Source of the DNA: Clostridia bacterium
GTDB lineage: Bacteria > Bacillota > Clostridia > Lachnospirales > Lachnospiraceae
NCBI GenBank assembly: GCA_910574255.1
Contig: CAJTAK010000002.1
Span: 186,001 to 250,000 of the forward strand
DNA length: 64,000 bases
Direction of reading: 5' to 3'
The position numbers and the translations under genes are program-made. Position 1 is the stretch's first letter. Each line of letters begins with the position of its first letter. The notes under the pieces are model-generated. The model did not search any database. It was not told the origin of the DNA and saw nothing but the letters and a program-made list of their open reading frames with translations. Of the stretch, positions 25,951-35,894 are shown one piece after another.

Positions 25951-26973
25951 TTAGGTCTGTTGGTGGTGCATGGAGGCCACTTGACACTCCGGGCACACTT
26001 CCACATAGCAGTTGCCCTCCATAAAGTCCAGCATCTCCCAGGAAAGCTTTGCCACAAACTTCATGGGCTTGCCGCAGTCAGGACAGATGGTGTACTCCCA
26101 GTCCTGAATCCAGAAAGGGAAACCGCCAATGGTGCTGACTTCGTTCCAATCCGCCCCATAGAAAAGGGGAGACGATTCTTTTGCCAGTACATAGGAGTTG
26201 TCCCCCATCTGCTCCACATCCTCGTCCTCCATGGCATCCACACAACCGCCCTCATAAGGGAAAATGGGTGTGCTGCCTCCATCCAGTGTGAAACGAGAGT
26301 AGGACGGGCTGGCCCAAGGAATGCAGCCAAGGCAGGCAGTGGCGGTGAAGATGCCGTTTATCCCCAGAAAGCGCAGGCGCTCGTCCCGACCATCCAGTAT
26401 CAGAAAGTCCGACAGCCTGCCACCGCACTCCGGGCACCGATCCTTCCGGGGACGGAAAATACGGGCGGCGTCATTTTGGGCCCGGTTCCCTTTGATAAGG
26501 GAATAGCAGGTATCGAAATTCAACTGCCGCCGCTTCCCGGCCTTGTCAAAGGTCCATCCGCCGCACTGGGCATACACTGAGGGGTCCACATACAGCTTTT
26601 GCCGCCAGGGACGGGGGTGCTGCTCCAGCTCATGGAGGGTTTCCAGCGCCTTATCATCCCCCTGCATGGCCAGACAACACATCAAAGTTCCTGCTGTCCG
26701 GGGGTCCTCTGTCTCCAGCAGCTTGGCAATTAAGCCGTTGCGCACGTCCTCCGGGGCGTGGTAATAGATCTCGAAGGGGCGATACACTTCTTTTTCCAGG
26801 GCAGTCCTAGCCAGCTCTGGAGAGAAAACGCCATGGATATTAATGAGTCCTTTCAAATCTTCGTCCCACCAGTCGTCATTCAAACGCTCCACATGAGCGA
26901 TGAGATCTTGTAGTTTTGCCTGAACCTGTTCCGGTGTCCAGTCCTGGGGCGGGATATACGGGGATTTGGCCAT
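25951..26973 (-). CDS. DUF1963/YwqG-like zinc-ribbon protein, function unknown
   Basis: 340 residues, cytosolic. The N-terminal part (20-115) is helical and repeat-like (LARTALEKEVYRPFEIYYHA, ETEDPRTAGTLMCCLAMQGD). The C-terminal part has CPECGGRLSDFLILDG, the DUF1963-like IGGFPFWIQDWEYTICPDCGKPM and CPEC near the end, so one or two zinc ribbons are likely. Members of this group are of unknown role. ATG 26973 is chosen because AAGGAGC precedes it by 9 bases; a longer frame to 27045 lacks a site. It lies alone within the inserted segment between the 86 bp duplicates, with GC typical of the host. Function is not inferred. Confidence 0.75.
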   Translation of the reverse strand: MAKSPYIPPQDWTPEQVQAKLQDLIAHVERLNDDWWDEDLKGLINIHGVFSPELARTALEKEVYRPFEIYYHAPEDVRNGLIAKLLETEDPRTAGTLMCCLAMQGDDKALETLHELEQHPRPWRQKLYVDPSVYAQCGGWTFDKAGKRRQLNFDTCYSLIKGNRAQNDAARIFRPRKDRCPECGGRLSDFLILDGRDERLRFLGINGIFTATACLGCIPWASPSYSRFTLDGGSTPIFPYEGGCVDAMEDEDVEQMGDNSYVLAKESSPLFYGADWNEVSTIGGFPFWIQDWEYTICPDCGKPMKFVAKLSWEMLDFMEGNCYVEVCPECQVASMHHQQT

Positions 26974-27561
26974 CACTATTAGCTCCTTTTCATTTATATG
27001 TATATAATCTTCCTTTGTTGCAGTCTTCAGAAATGCGGATCCCATTGTTAAAATCTTTTTTCACGCTTGTTAATCATTGTAACAGTTGCTGTATGACTGT
27101 AAAAACCGCTCTATAAACTTCTTCGCTGTCGGATAATGTACCATACTGTATCGCCCGCAGGAAATCAGTTATCAACTGGGAGAAAAATCCGCATGAACAT
27201 AATAATTCACAGTTTGGGGCAGACCATTGAAGCCATTAAAAAATACTTATCACTAAAAACGGCTTTTCAGGAGCTTATGCGCAAATGCGATAAAGCCCTT
27301 ATTTAGCAAACATCAAATATATTATGTAGCAATTATTTTTTATTTCAATATTTAGAATTAAAATATATTTATATGGAAAAATTAAGAATCTTTTTGTGAA
27401 AAAATAAACTAAATATTTTACCCATGACAAATTATTATATTGCGGAAATACAGAGCAAATCCATTCTGAACTATAAATTTTAATAATCATATCTCAAAAT
27501 ACAACAATTTTTGCTATTTTTATTAACTCATGCCATATTTTAATACCTGAAACCAAAGATA
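26974..27561. other. AT-rich gene-free stretch
   Basis: No convincing gene. A 37-codon frame at about 27193-27306 (MNIIIHSLGQTIEAIKKYL..) has no clear ribosome site or known family and could be a gene fragment. The right part is very AT-rich. Confidence 0.5.
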
Positions 27562-27647
27562 TGTAATATAGCTTTATCAAAGCTTTATAGCAATAAATAA
27601 TAAAGTGATTTTTACTTTATTTTTACTTTACATACTTGTTTTTTTCC
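27562..27647. repeat. 86 bp direct repeat, copy 2, promoter region of the LacI gene
   Basis: Copy of 24978-25063, including the inverted repeat AATAAAGTGA-TTT-TTACTTTATT (27599-27621, one base changed from the perfect palindrome in copy 1). About 140 bp of unique leader separates it from the LacI start at 27787. Confidence 0.88.
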
Positions 27648-27786
27648 TAAATTCATTTATAATTTAAGGAGAAAATAAGATTGATTCTCTGCACATTGCG
27701 CCTCTTTTGGATTTCACTTACTTATCCATTGCTTACGGACAGTGCATTTTTATAGAACAGGAACTTTTACCAGGAGGTTGGAAAAG

Positions 27787-28818
27787 ATGGCAATTACCGC
27801 AAAGGAACTGGCAAAAAAATTAAATCTCTCGGCCACGGCCGTTTCCATGGCTCTTAACAATAAACCCGGCGTGAGCACTGCCACCCGGGACCAGGTGATT
27901 AAGGCTGCTGAAAAATACGGATATGATTTTACACGCCTTTCCCTAAAAAACGGACATTCGGGGGATATCTACTGCATTATCTACCGGGCTCACAATGCGA
28001 TTTTGAATTACCTGCCCATATTTTCAGAGCTGACGGACGGAATCGAACAGGAATGCCGGAACCAGGGGTATCAGTTAAAGCTTGTTCAGATTAATGAAAA
28101 AAGGGATGATGTTCAGAAATGGATTGAGGACCTGCGGATTGCCAACTGTGCCGGAATTATTCTTCTGGGAACGGAGACCAGCATCCATGTGTGCAAGCTG
28201 TTTCTTCAGCTTTCCGTACCGGTTCTGCTTCTGGATTCTCATTTTGATTCTCTGGGGTGCAGCAGCGTGCTTATTAATAACCGGCAGGGCGCATATCTTG
28301 CTACAAGTCTGCTTATTAATCAGTGCGGCTGTCAGCCGGGGTATATGCGCTCCTCCTACCGGATCGGGAATTTTGAGGAACGGCGGATCGGCTTTGACAC
28401 GGCTCTTCGGGAGCATGGAATGTCTCCCTCCAATTCGGTGATCCATGAGCTGCCGCCCTCCATTGAGGGAGCCCTCTCGGATATGCTGGAAATCATTGAC
28501 CGGGAAGCTTCCCTAGCCAAATGCTATTTTGCGGATAATGATCTGATCGCCATTGGAGCTATGAAAGCCCTGAAATTACGGGGATATCGGATTCCGGAGG
28601 ATGTGGCTATTGTGGGCTTTGACAATATCTCCGAGAGCCGGATTGTGGAGCCCTCTCTTACTACCATTGATATTCCAAGGACCTTTATGGGACAGACGGC
28701 GGCAAGACAGTTGATTCATCAGATCACCACGCCGGTGCCCCATACGGTGAAGATTGAGATCTCCACGAAGCTGGTGCGGCGGTTCTCGGTTCAGAGCGCT
28801 GCCAGGGTGACGGTTTAA
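27787..28818 (+). CDS. LacI-family transcriptional regulator
   Basis: 343-residue repressor. N-terminal helix-turn-helix and hinge: ITAKELAKKLNLSATAVSMA, LNNKPGVSTATRDQVIKAAE. A Peripla_BP sensor domain follows (DIYCIIYRAHNAILNYLPIF), with VAIVGFDNISESRIVEPSLT near the end. ATG 27787 lies 9 bases behind AGGAGG; the frame is open 45 bases further upstream but without a site. It is positioned to control the isomerase/transketolase/kinase unit (originally divergent, across the duplicated operator) and perhaps the PTS/hydrolase genes downstream. The palindrome in the 86 bp repeats is its likely operator. Confidence 0.93.
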   Translation: MAITAKELAKKLNLSATAVSMALNNKPGVSTATRDQVIKAAEKYGYDFTRLSLKNGHSGDIYCIIYRAHNAILNYLPIFSELTDGIEQECRNQGYQLKLVQINEKRDDVQKWIEDLRIANCAGIILLGTETSIHVCKLFLQLSVPVLLLDSHFDSLGCSSVLINNRQGAYLATSLLINQCGCQPGYMRSSYRIGNFEERRIGFDTALREHGMSPSNSVIHELPPSIEGALSDMLEIIDREASLAKCYFADNDLIAIGAMKALKLRGYRIPEDVAIVGFDNISESRIVEPSLTTIDIPRTFMGQTAARQLIHQITTPVPHTVKIEISTKLVRRFSVQSAARVTV

Positions 28819-28849
28819 GGGTTGTCATTTATTAAACATCGGATTAAAA

Positions 28850-28892
28850 CTCCTGTACTTGCAGGCAGACGACCCTTTCGCCGGTACAGGAG
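28850..28892. terminator. Hairpin after the LacI gene
   Basis: CTCCTGTAC (28850-28858) and GTACAGGAG (28884-28892). There is no T-run on the plus strand, but the minus strand continues with TTTTAATCC. Possibly a weak terminator or mRNA end between the two regulator genes. Confidence 0.4.
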
Positions 28893-28931
28893 CAAGAAAA
28901 GGAGGCCCTTTCCTCCTCCAAAGGAAAGATT

Positions 28932-29807
28932 ATGGTTCTAAGCTATATCAAAAACGGTACTATCATGGAGCATACGGAACGCCGGCAGAAAATGGCACCT
29001 GACAGGCAGGGCTGGCTGTATCGGGAAATGGCCTCCCTTTCCGCAAGGCAGGGTTACGAAATGATACTTCGGAATTTCCGGGAGAATACGCAAAGCCTGG
29101 AACAGCTTCTGAGAGAATGTCAAAAGCTTAGCATCAAAGGCATCTATATAATGGCCGCCGAAATGCAGCACTCGGATATCTACCCCTTTCAGCAATTAAA
29201 AATTCCGATTGTCGCAGGGAACAATCTGTTCTATGAAGAAGGAATAGACAGTTATCTCATTGATAATCGGGAGGGAATCACCAGAGGGGTAAGCTATCTG
29301 GCGGACAAGGGTCACAGCCACATTGTCTACCTTGCGGAAACCATAGATATTTTTAACTTCAGAGAGCGCAGAGAGGCATTTTTAAGTGAAATGGCAAGAA
29401 AGGAGCTTGGAGATGCCAGCAAACGCATCTGGCACCTGGGCGCCCGGATTGATGAGATCTATAACTCCATGAAGCTCCGGCTGAATGCAGGAATCCGGGG
29501 GACCACTGCATTTGTACTGGAAAGCTCCATTGTTTCTATGGGCGTGTACAAGGCATTAAAGGAGCGTCAATTTCGAATTCCCAGAGACATTTCCCTCCTG
29601 GGCTTTGATTCCCTGCCTCCCTATAATCTCCTGGGGACGGAGCTTACCTTAATAAAGGGCACCCATACCAAGCGGCATCTGGCCGGTGTACAGCATTTAA
29701 TCCGGCACATAGAGGATGAGAATGAAGAAATTTTAAAAATCTATTATCGGACCAGGCTCCAGGAGGGCGACAGCGTTTTCGACAAAACAAAATACATTTA
29801 CCGGTAA
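28932..29807 (+). CDS. LacI-like effector-binding protein lacking the DNA-binding domain
   Basis: 291 residues. The core (about 35-285) is a Peripla_BP_3 sensor domain: KGIYIMAAEMQHSDIYPFQQ, LIDNREGITRGVSYLADKGH, AFVLESSIVSMGVYKAL, IPRDISLLGFDSLPPYNLLG, the last being the LacI-family signature block. The usual N-terminal helix-turn-helix (about 55 residues) is absent, and the 113 bp between this and the preceding LacI gene cannot encode one in any frame. ATG 28932 is preceded by AAAGGAAAG. It could pair with the full LacI protein next door and modulate it, or act as a cytosolic ligand buffer. This is inference; a truncated relic is the alternative. Confidence 0.8.
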   Translation: MVLSYIKNGTIMEHTERRQKMAPDRQGWLYREMASLSARQGYEMILRNFRENTQSLEQLLRECQKLSIKGIYIMAAEMQHSDIYPFQQLKIPIVAGNNLFYEEGIDSYLIDNREGITRGVSYLADKGHSHIVYLAETIDIFNFRERREAFLSEMARKELGDASKRIWHLGARIDEIYNSMKLRLNAGIRGTTAFVLESSIVSMGVYKALKERQFRIPRDISLLGFDSLPPYNLLGTELTLIKGTHTKRHLAGVQHLIRHIEDENEEILKIYYRTRLQEGDSVFDKTKYIYR

Positions 29808-29849
29808 TGCACTTATGCAAACAGCTTCCCATAGCACCCGACTGTGCAG

Positions 29850-29888
29850 GCATGTTTTTAAAGAAAATTTAAAAGCATGTCTTTTTTG
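29850..29888 (+). terminator. Rho-independent terminator
   Basis: CATGTTTTTAAA (29851-29862) pairs with TTTAAAAGCATG (29868-29879), one G-U, followed by TCTTTTTT. It ends the regulator gene(s) before the PTS promoter. Confidence 0.85.
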
Positions 29889-29960
29889 TACAAAAATTTC
29901 TCCCAAAAACCGGAATAAAAAAGAAAAATTCTCTCAAAACATAGAAAAATCCGCAGGGGA

Positions 29961-29989
29961 TTGAAAGGGAAAAACGATCCGGATACACT
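29961..29989 (+). promoter_or_regulatory. SigA-type promoter of the plus-strand PTS operon
   Basis: TTGAAA (29961-29966), 17 bp, TACACT (29984-29989). It lies between a terminator and the PTS gene, leaving a leader of about 85 bases. No clear ribonucleic antiterminator was found in this leader, unlike in the minus-strand PTS operon. Confidence 0.55.
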
Positions 29990-30082
29990 GATTACATAAA
30001 AAGCAGGTAACCTTTCATTGCATGCATGAACCCGGGGAAACGTTACAGGCCCAAAACAATTCAAGCAAAGGAGCAAAAACAA

Positions 30083-32035
30083 ATGGCAGGAAAATATGAC
30101 GGCCTGGCACGGATTATTATCCAAAACGTGGGCGGCAAACAAAATATCAACAGCATCACCCACTGTGTTACCCGGCTTCGCTTTAAGCTGAAAGATGAAT
30201 CCAAGGCGAACACAGACATTCTGAATGAAACAGACGGTGTTATATCCGTAATCCAGGCAAACGGACAGTACCAGGTAGTAATCGGAAACACTGTCACTGA
30301 GGTTTATGACGCAGTTCTGGCCGTAGGGCACTTTAGCGGCGGCGGAACCGTAGACGAAGACGGGAATCAAGTGGAGGACAGCGACGGCTCCGGCAAAAAG
30401 AAAGGCGGTGCATCCCTGCTGATTGATATTATTTCCGGCATTATGGCTCCCACCGTTATGGTTATGGGTGCATCCGGTATTATCAAGGGTCTTTTAACCC
30501 TATTTACTTTCTGCGGACTGATGAATCCGGCCAGCGGCGAATACATGATCCTTTATACAACGGCAGACGGATTCTTCTACTTTCTGCCCATTATACTCGG
30601 TTACACGGCAGCAAAAAAATTCAATATGAATGAATTTACCGGAATAGCACTTGGAATCACCCTCTGCTATCCCACTATGGTAAGCCTTACCAGCGGAGAA
30701 ATTCTCGGAACACTTTTTGCCGGCTCCGCCTTTGAGATGAGTTATTACACCACCTTTTTCAGCATTCCCGTTATTATGCCGAAGTCTGGCTACACCTCGT
30801 CGGTGATCCCCATCGTGCTCTGCTGCTTCGTTGCCGCAAAGCTGGAAAAATGGCTGAACAAGCGGATATCCGACATGGTCAAGGCATTTTTAACTCCTGT
30901 ATGCGTACTGGTGATTATGGTATCCCTCACTTACCTGGTGATCGGACCTATTGCAAACATCATTTGCTGTATTCTGACTATCGGCTTTGAAGCCCTGTTT
31001 AAGATTCCGATCATAGGTGCAACTCTTGGCTGTGCTATTGTCGGAGGCTTCTGGCAAGTACTGGTTATCTTCGGCTTCCATTGGTCTGTCATTCCTCTGG
31101 CTTATATTAACATCGCCGCCCTGGGCTATGACTTTATTATGCCGGGCACCTTTGCCACTGTATTTGCTCAGGCAGGAGCACTTCTGGCTGTGATTTTAAA
31201 AACAAAGGACGCCAAAATAAAGAAACTCGGAATTCCGGCTTTCATCTCCTGTATGTTCGGAATCACAGAGCCTACCCTGTACGGTATCAATCTTCCCAAG
31301 AAAAAGCCCTTTATAATCGGCTGTATCACCTCTGCCATTGCAGGTGCTTTCGTAGGTGCCATGGGTGCAAAGCGCTACATTCCGGGAGGTCTTGGACTTT
31401 TCGGCCTGCCCGGGTATATTGATGCAGGCGGAACCGGCCTCTACAGTGCAATTGTCGTATTTGCGGCATCTGTGATCGCATTTGCATTGGCCCTCATCGC
31501 ATGTATGGCTGTTTACTCCGACGGACCGTCAAAATCCAGTCAAAAGAGTGCTCCGGTTCCCAGCCCCCAGGCTGGCAAAAGCACCGCAGCCTGCGAGATT
31601 GGAAGCCCGGTAGACGGAATTGCAGTACATATTACAGAGACAAAAGACCTTGTATTTTCCACTGAGTCCATGGGGAAAGGTGTGGGCATAACTCCTAAGG
31701 GAAATGTGATCGTTTCTCCCGTATCCGGTGAAATTGTAACGTTCTTCCCCACCGGTCATGCAGTGGGGCTTGTAACGGAGGATGGTGTGGAAGTTCTGGT
31801 TCATGTAGGTATTGACACGGTAGAACTTAACGGAAAGCACTTTACTGCAAAGAAACAGCAGGGGGATAAGGTACAAAAGGGTGAACCTCTCATTGAAGTG
31901 GATTTTCAAGGAATTAAAAATGAGGGATATGATATTACCACCATGGTAATTGTAACAAATTCCACGGACTACCCCAACATGGAACTAGTAACCGGTGAAA
32001 AGAAAGCACAGGATACGGTGATCCGTATCGGATAA
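30083..32035 (+). CDS. PTS beta-glucoside transporter, EIIBCA
   Basis: 650-residue membrane permease that imports and phosphorylates a beta-glucoside. Order: EIIB (1-85) with active Cys 28 in SITHCVTRLRF; EIIC (about 110-480) with many membrane helices and GITEPTLYGINLP; EIIA (about 510-650) with phospho-His in LVHVGIDTVELNG. ATG 30083 lies behind AAAGGAG. It is followed directly by a (broken) 6-phospho-beta-glucosidase gene and an apiosidase-like gene, so the imported compound is probably a substituted glucoside. It carries its own IIA domain, unlike the IIBC protein at 47802-49226, so the two PTS systems are independent. Confidence 0.95.
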   Translation: MAGKYDGLARIIIQNVGGKQNINSITHCVTRLRFKLKDESKANTDILNETDGVISVIQANGQYQVVIGNTVTEVYDAVLAVGHFSGGGTVDEDGNQVEDSDGSGKKKGGASLLIDIISGIMAPTVMVMGASGIIKGLLTLFTFCGLMNPASGEYMILYTTADGFFYFLPIILGYTAAKKFNMNEFTGIALGITLCYPTMVSLTSGEILGTLFAGSAFEMSYYTTFFSIPVIMPKSGYTSSVIPIVLCCFVAAKLEKWLNKRISDMVKAFLTPVCVLVIMVSLTYLVIGPIANIICCILTIGFEALFKIPIIGATLGCAIVGGFWQVLVIFGFHWSVIPLAYINIAALGYDFIMPGTFATVFAQAGALLAVILKTKDAKIKKLGIPAFISCMFGITEPTLYGINLPKKKPFIIGCITSAIAGAFVGAMGAKRYIPGGLGLFGLPGYIDAGGTGLYSAIVVFAASVIAFALALIACMAVYSDGPSKSSQKSAPVPSPQAGKSTAACEIGSPVDGIAVHITETKDLVFSTESMGKGVGITPKGNVIVSPVSGEIVTFFPTGHAVGLVTEDGVEVLVHVGIDTVELNGKHFTAKKQQGDKVQKGEPLIEVDFQGIKNEGYDITTMVIVTNSTDYPNMELVTGEKKAQDTVIRIG

Positions 32036-32059
32036 TATTTCCTGAAAGGGGGACTGTAG

Positions 32060-32646
<587 letters not shown>

Positions 32647-32648
32647 AA

Positions 32649-32727
32649 TATTTGACCCCTGCGGCAGTCGCCAAATGGACGTGCAAGCACGTCCGCTTGG
32701 CTCGTTGCCCACAGGAATAAAATTTAG
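32649..32727 (+). repeat. Hairpin repeat family C, copy 2
   Basis: ATTTGACCCCTGCGGCAGTC, GCCAAATGGACGTGC/AAGCACGTCCGCTTGGC (long hairpin), CTCGTTGCCCACAGG. Same text as 19742-19866 in inverted orientation. It lies between the broken GH1 gene and the apiosidase-like gene. A short piece, CCCACAGGAATAAA, recurs at 37081-37094. Confidence 0.75.
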
Positions 32728-32739
32728 GAGGTATCATTG

Positions 32740-34014
32740 ATGGGCGTTTTACAAATATCCCAGGATAAAACGCATCTCTTGCTGGATGGCCGTCCTTTTT
32801 TCTGGCTGGCCGACACTTGCTGGAGTGCATTTACCAATATAACTGAAACAGAATGGGAAGAGTATCTGAATTTCCGTCAAAAGCAGGGTTTTAATGTACT
32901 TCAAATCAACACCCTGCCCCAATGGGATCGGTGTGGCTCCAAGCTGAACTACTTTCCATTTCCAACAGAGGACGGAATACGCTTTGATTTTGAACGGATT
33001 CTTCCTGAATACTTTAGCAGAGCCAGACGGATGTGCCAGTGTGCCGCAGATAAAGGCTTTACTCTGATGCTGGTGGTTATGTGGTGCAATTATGTGCCGG
33101 GCACATGGGCTGCAAAAGTCTATGACAGGAATGTCATACCAGAAACCTATGTAGAACCAATCATCCAAAAAATCTGTCAATCTTTCAACGAATTTCATCC
33201 GGTGTATGCCATAAGCGGAGACACTGGCTTTGAAGGTGACGGAACCATTGATCGCTACCGTCTGGCAGCGGACTGTGTGGAAAAATATGCACCAGATGCT
33301 TTAAGAGCCTGGCATATCAAGGGACGCTATGACGGGCTCCCCCAAGAATTTGCTGATCGCTCAGACATCTATCTGTACCAGTCCGGCCACAATCCGGCAG
33401 CCCAGCACATGGCCCATGAGCTGGCTGAAAGCTTTGCTTCCAGAACACCGAAGCATCCGGTTATCAACAGTGAGCCCTGCTATGAGCAGATGGGCTATAG
33501 CCATCACGAATACGGACGCTTCCGCCAGAAAGATATACGCTGCGCCCTCTGGAACAGCCTGCTCTCCGGAGCTTGTGCCGGAATCAGCTACGGGGCCCAC
33601 GGAATCTGGAACTGGCAGAAGCCAGAGATGCCGGAAAATCCCATCGCCGGAGAGGGCTTTCTCCGGGCCATGTCCGTAGGGCAGGCTCTGAGGTTTCCCA
33701 GGGCAGAGGATTTTGCCTTTGCAAAGAGCTTTCTGGAAGAAAAGGGCATCTCATCACTTACTCCCTGTCAGGAGATTCTCATAGATTATCCGGAGGATAT
33801 CCGGGCTGCCAGGACGGAACAGGAAATCCTCTTGTATGTACCTGTGAATGCTCCCTTTGCTCTCAAGGGGGATTATCGCAAATATGGGGTATCGGCTGTG
33901 GATTTGAGTACAAGAAAGGCAATTCCCTTTGAACTGGCCTGCGGCGAACAGACGGCACATGCCGGAATGCATGCCGGATACGAAGATGTGATCGTTATTT
34001 TGGAAAAATTATAA
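32740..34014 (+). CDS. Apiosidase-like glycoside hydrolase (PF13204/DUF4038, GH140-type), cytosolic
   Basis: 424 residues, no signal peptide. The whole protein is one apiosidase-like domain: a short strand part (LLLDGRPFFWLADTCWSAFT), the barrel (QGFNVLQINTLPQWD, LMLVVMWCNYVPGTW), ISGDTGFEG with Asp 161 and PVINSEPCYEQMGY with Glu 245 as candidate acid/base and nucleophile, and a small C-terminal beta part. The characterised member of this family, GH140 from Bacteroides, releases D-apiose from rhamnogalacturonan II. Here it is intracellular and follows a PTS and a 6-phospho-glucosidase gene, so it may cut apiose from imported apiosyl-glucosides. ATG 32740 is placed behind AGGAGG. A paralogue is at 43153-44418. 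Confidence 0.85.
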   Translation: MGVLQISQDKTHLLLDGRPFFWLADTCWSAFTNITETEWEEYLNFRQKQGFNVLQINTLPQWDRCGSKLNYFPFPTEDGIRFDFERILPEYFSRARRMCQCAADKGFTLMLVVMWCNYVPGTWAAKVYDRNVIPETYVEPIIQKICQSFNEFHPVYAISGDTGFEGDGTIDRYRLAADCVEKYAPDALRAWHIKGRYDGLPQEFADRSDIYLYQSGHNPAAQHMAHELAESFASRTPKHPVINSEPCYEQMGYSHHEYGRFRQKDIRCALWNSLLSGACAGISYGAHGIWNWQKPEMPENPIAGEGFLRAMSVGQALRFPRAEDFAFAKSFLEEKGISSLTPCQEILIDYPEDIRAARTEQEILLYVPVNAPFALKGDYRKYGVSAVDLSTRKAIPFELACGEQTAHAGMHAGYEDVIVILEKL

Positions 34015-34021
34015 AGAGGCT

Positions 34022-34639
34022 CTAATTCTTCAGCGTCACATGTTTTTCATAAATTCCGATAATCCGCCCCAAAAAGAGTGCCGATACAACGGTGCCGATT
34101 CCGATTCCAAAAATCGGCCTCCCTAATGCCAGACATAGACATATGGTCAGCAGAAGCATGGAAAAATCAAAGCAATTCTTCACCAATGAGAATCTTAGGC
34201 TCCACCGGTCCGCAATGGTCTGAACGGTCCCCTCCACCGGCGTCATAACCAGGCGGCAATTGGTGTACAGATAGACCCCTATGGAGGTCAGCCAGATGGC
34301 AAGGGCAAGGAGAAGCACTTTTCCTCCAAGGGAAAGGGGTGTTTCGGGAATGAGACAGTCATAAAAGTCCGTAAGCACCCCAAATACAAAGGAAAAGGGA
34401 ATCTGAAGCAGCACCGGAAGACTTATCCTCCCAAGCAATATGGTCTGGAGCACAATCAGCGTCAGATAAAGAAGGATGGATGAGGCTCCAAGAGAAATAC
34501 CCGTAATTTTTGACAGGGCATAAAAAAAGCTGGTAAATGCCGCCACTCCTAAGTCGCTCCGTGTATTCAGGATAATTCCTATAGCTAAAATATTGATACC
34601 AATAAAAAAACAGATCAGCCGTATACTCATTTTTTTCAT
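34022..34639 (-). CDS. YczE/YitT-like integral membrane protein
   Basis: 205 residues with five or six hydrophobic helices (IRLICFFIGINILAIGIIL, LGASSILLYLTLIVLQTILL, VLLLALAIWLTSIGVYLYTN, and others) and the segment TRSDLGVAAFTSFFYALSKI typical of the YczE/YyaS group. Function of this group is unknown; some members are linked to small-molecule export. Start at 34639 behind GGAGGG. It is convergent with the apiosidase-like gene (8 bp apart) and divergent from a LysR regulator, which probably controls it. Confidence 0.8.
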   Translation of the reverse strand: MKKMSIRLICFFIGINILAIGIILNTRSDLGVAAFTSFFYALSKITGISLGASSILLYLTLIVLQTILLGRISLPVLLQIPFSFVFGVLTDFYDCLIPETPLSLGGKVLLLALAIWLTSIGVYLYTNCRLVMTPVEGTVQTIADRWSLRFSLVKNCFDFSMLLLTICLCLALGRPIFGIGIGTVVSALFLGRIIGIYEKHVTLKN

Positions 34640-34836
34640 CCTTACGCCCTCCAAAAAATGCCTGTGCTTAAACGCTTTTTTCCTGTGTTCCCTGCTTTTG
34701 CTTAGAATAGCATCTTTTTCCCCGGCTTTCCAATGAAAAAAGGTTGTAATACCATCACTTTAAGTTATACCCTTATCCAAAGGGAAGAAAGCTCAAAGTA
34801 TTCATAGAAGTTGTACCGAAGTATGGAGAGAATGCC

Positions 34837-35664
34837 ATGAAAATCCGACAGATCGAATATTTTCTTGAGGTTGAAAAAACCTTGAACATCACCAAAGCCG
34901 CACAGAATATGTATGTTTCTCAAACGGCTGTCACAAAACAGCTTCAGCTTTTGGAAGAGGAACTGGGATTTGCTCTTTTTTCCAGGGAATCCATGCGTCT
35001 GCGTCTTACGGAAGGAGGCACCTTTTTCAAAAAAGAGGCCTTTGGATTCATGCACCAATATCATTTGATGCAGCAGAATATATCTGCCTACCGTTATGGA
35101 AAAGCCGGGTGTATCAACATTGGTTTTGTAAAAAATCTGGATGCAAAGCTCCTGCTGTCGTGTATATCCCACTTTCGAAATCAGTACCCGGAAATCGAAG
35201 CCAACCTTTACGGACAATCAAACCGGCGTCTCCACCAGAATATTCAAAACGGCTCTCTGGATATTGGCTTTGGCTTTGCCGCAGAGAACAGCCGATTTCA
35301 TTACCGGCCTCTAAAGTCCTATCCTCTTGTAGTGCTTACTTCCACAAAAAACAGACTGGCAAAAAAGGAAGAAATCACCGAGCAGGATTTGACGCATGTG
35401 ATTTTTGACATCAGAAATGACCCTCAAAATGGCCCTATTGACTTTGAGGGACTGCTTGTAAAACTCGCCTGCGGATATGGAACAGCCATTGTTCATCAAT
35501 TTGCCGAGGGAAACCGCTTCCGGGATTCTCTCGTATCAATTCCTCTGGCTCCCTGTCAGGAGAAATCCGTCTGTCTCATCTATGATGACCGCCATAGCAG
35601 GGCCAGGGAACTTTTTATGGACGTCTGCATGAGCGTAATCTCCCCGGCAGAACGGGAGGTATGA
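34837..35664 (+). CDS. LysR-family transcriptional regulator
   Basis: 275 residues. N-terminal winged helix MKIRQIEYFLEVEKTLNITK, AAQNMYVSQTAVTKQLQLLE, EELGFALFSRES is unmistakable LysR; the substrate domain follows (GCINIGFVKNLDAKLLLSCI, SLDIGFGFAAENSRFHYRPL). Slightly shorter than the usual 290-300 residues. Divergent from the YczE-like membrane protein gene with about 200 bp between them, the classical layout for a LysR protein and its target. Confidence 0.92.
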   Translation: MKIRQIEYFLEVEKTLNITKAAQNMYVSQTAVTKQLQLLEEELGFALFSRESMRLRLTEGGTFFKKEAFGFMHQYHLMQQNISAYRYGKAGCINIGFVKNLDAKLLLSCISHFRNQYPEIEANLYGQSNRRLHQNIQNGSLDIGFGFAAENSRFHYRPLKSYPLVVLTSTKNRLAKKEEITEQDLTHVIFDIRNDPQNGPIDFEGLLVKLACGYGTAIVHQFAEGNRFRDSLVSIPLAPCQEKSVCLIYDDRHSRARELFMDVCMSVISPAEREV

Positions 35665-35894
35665 ACTTTTAAAATCATATCCTTTGTCTGTTCTTTTTTT
35701 GAAAATTCGGCTTGTCATTTGGAAAAATTTGTTATATAATGTTCCTATCTAAGGATTCTAAATATGTTCGGACGTTTCCGTCAGAAAAATCCATGAGATG
35801 ATAACTATTTTCACACCCAAAGAAAGATATTGTATCAGGCAGAGAAATCCCTTATAATGAAATCATATTTACTGTGTTCATATCTTTCTTTCGG

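Noticed and set aside
27193-27306. 37-codon frame as a small gene
   Set aside because: No ribosome site, no recognisable family, in a region of decayed sequence.
30000-30082. LicT-type RAT element before the plus-strand PTS gene
   Set aside because: A partial resemblance (CGTTACAGGCCCAAAAC) lacks the GGATTGT half and no overlapping terminator is present.
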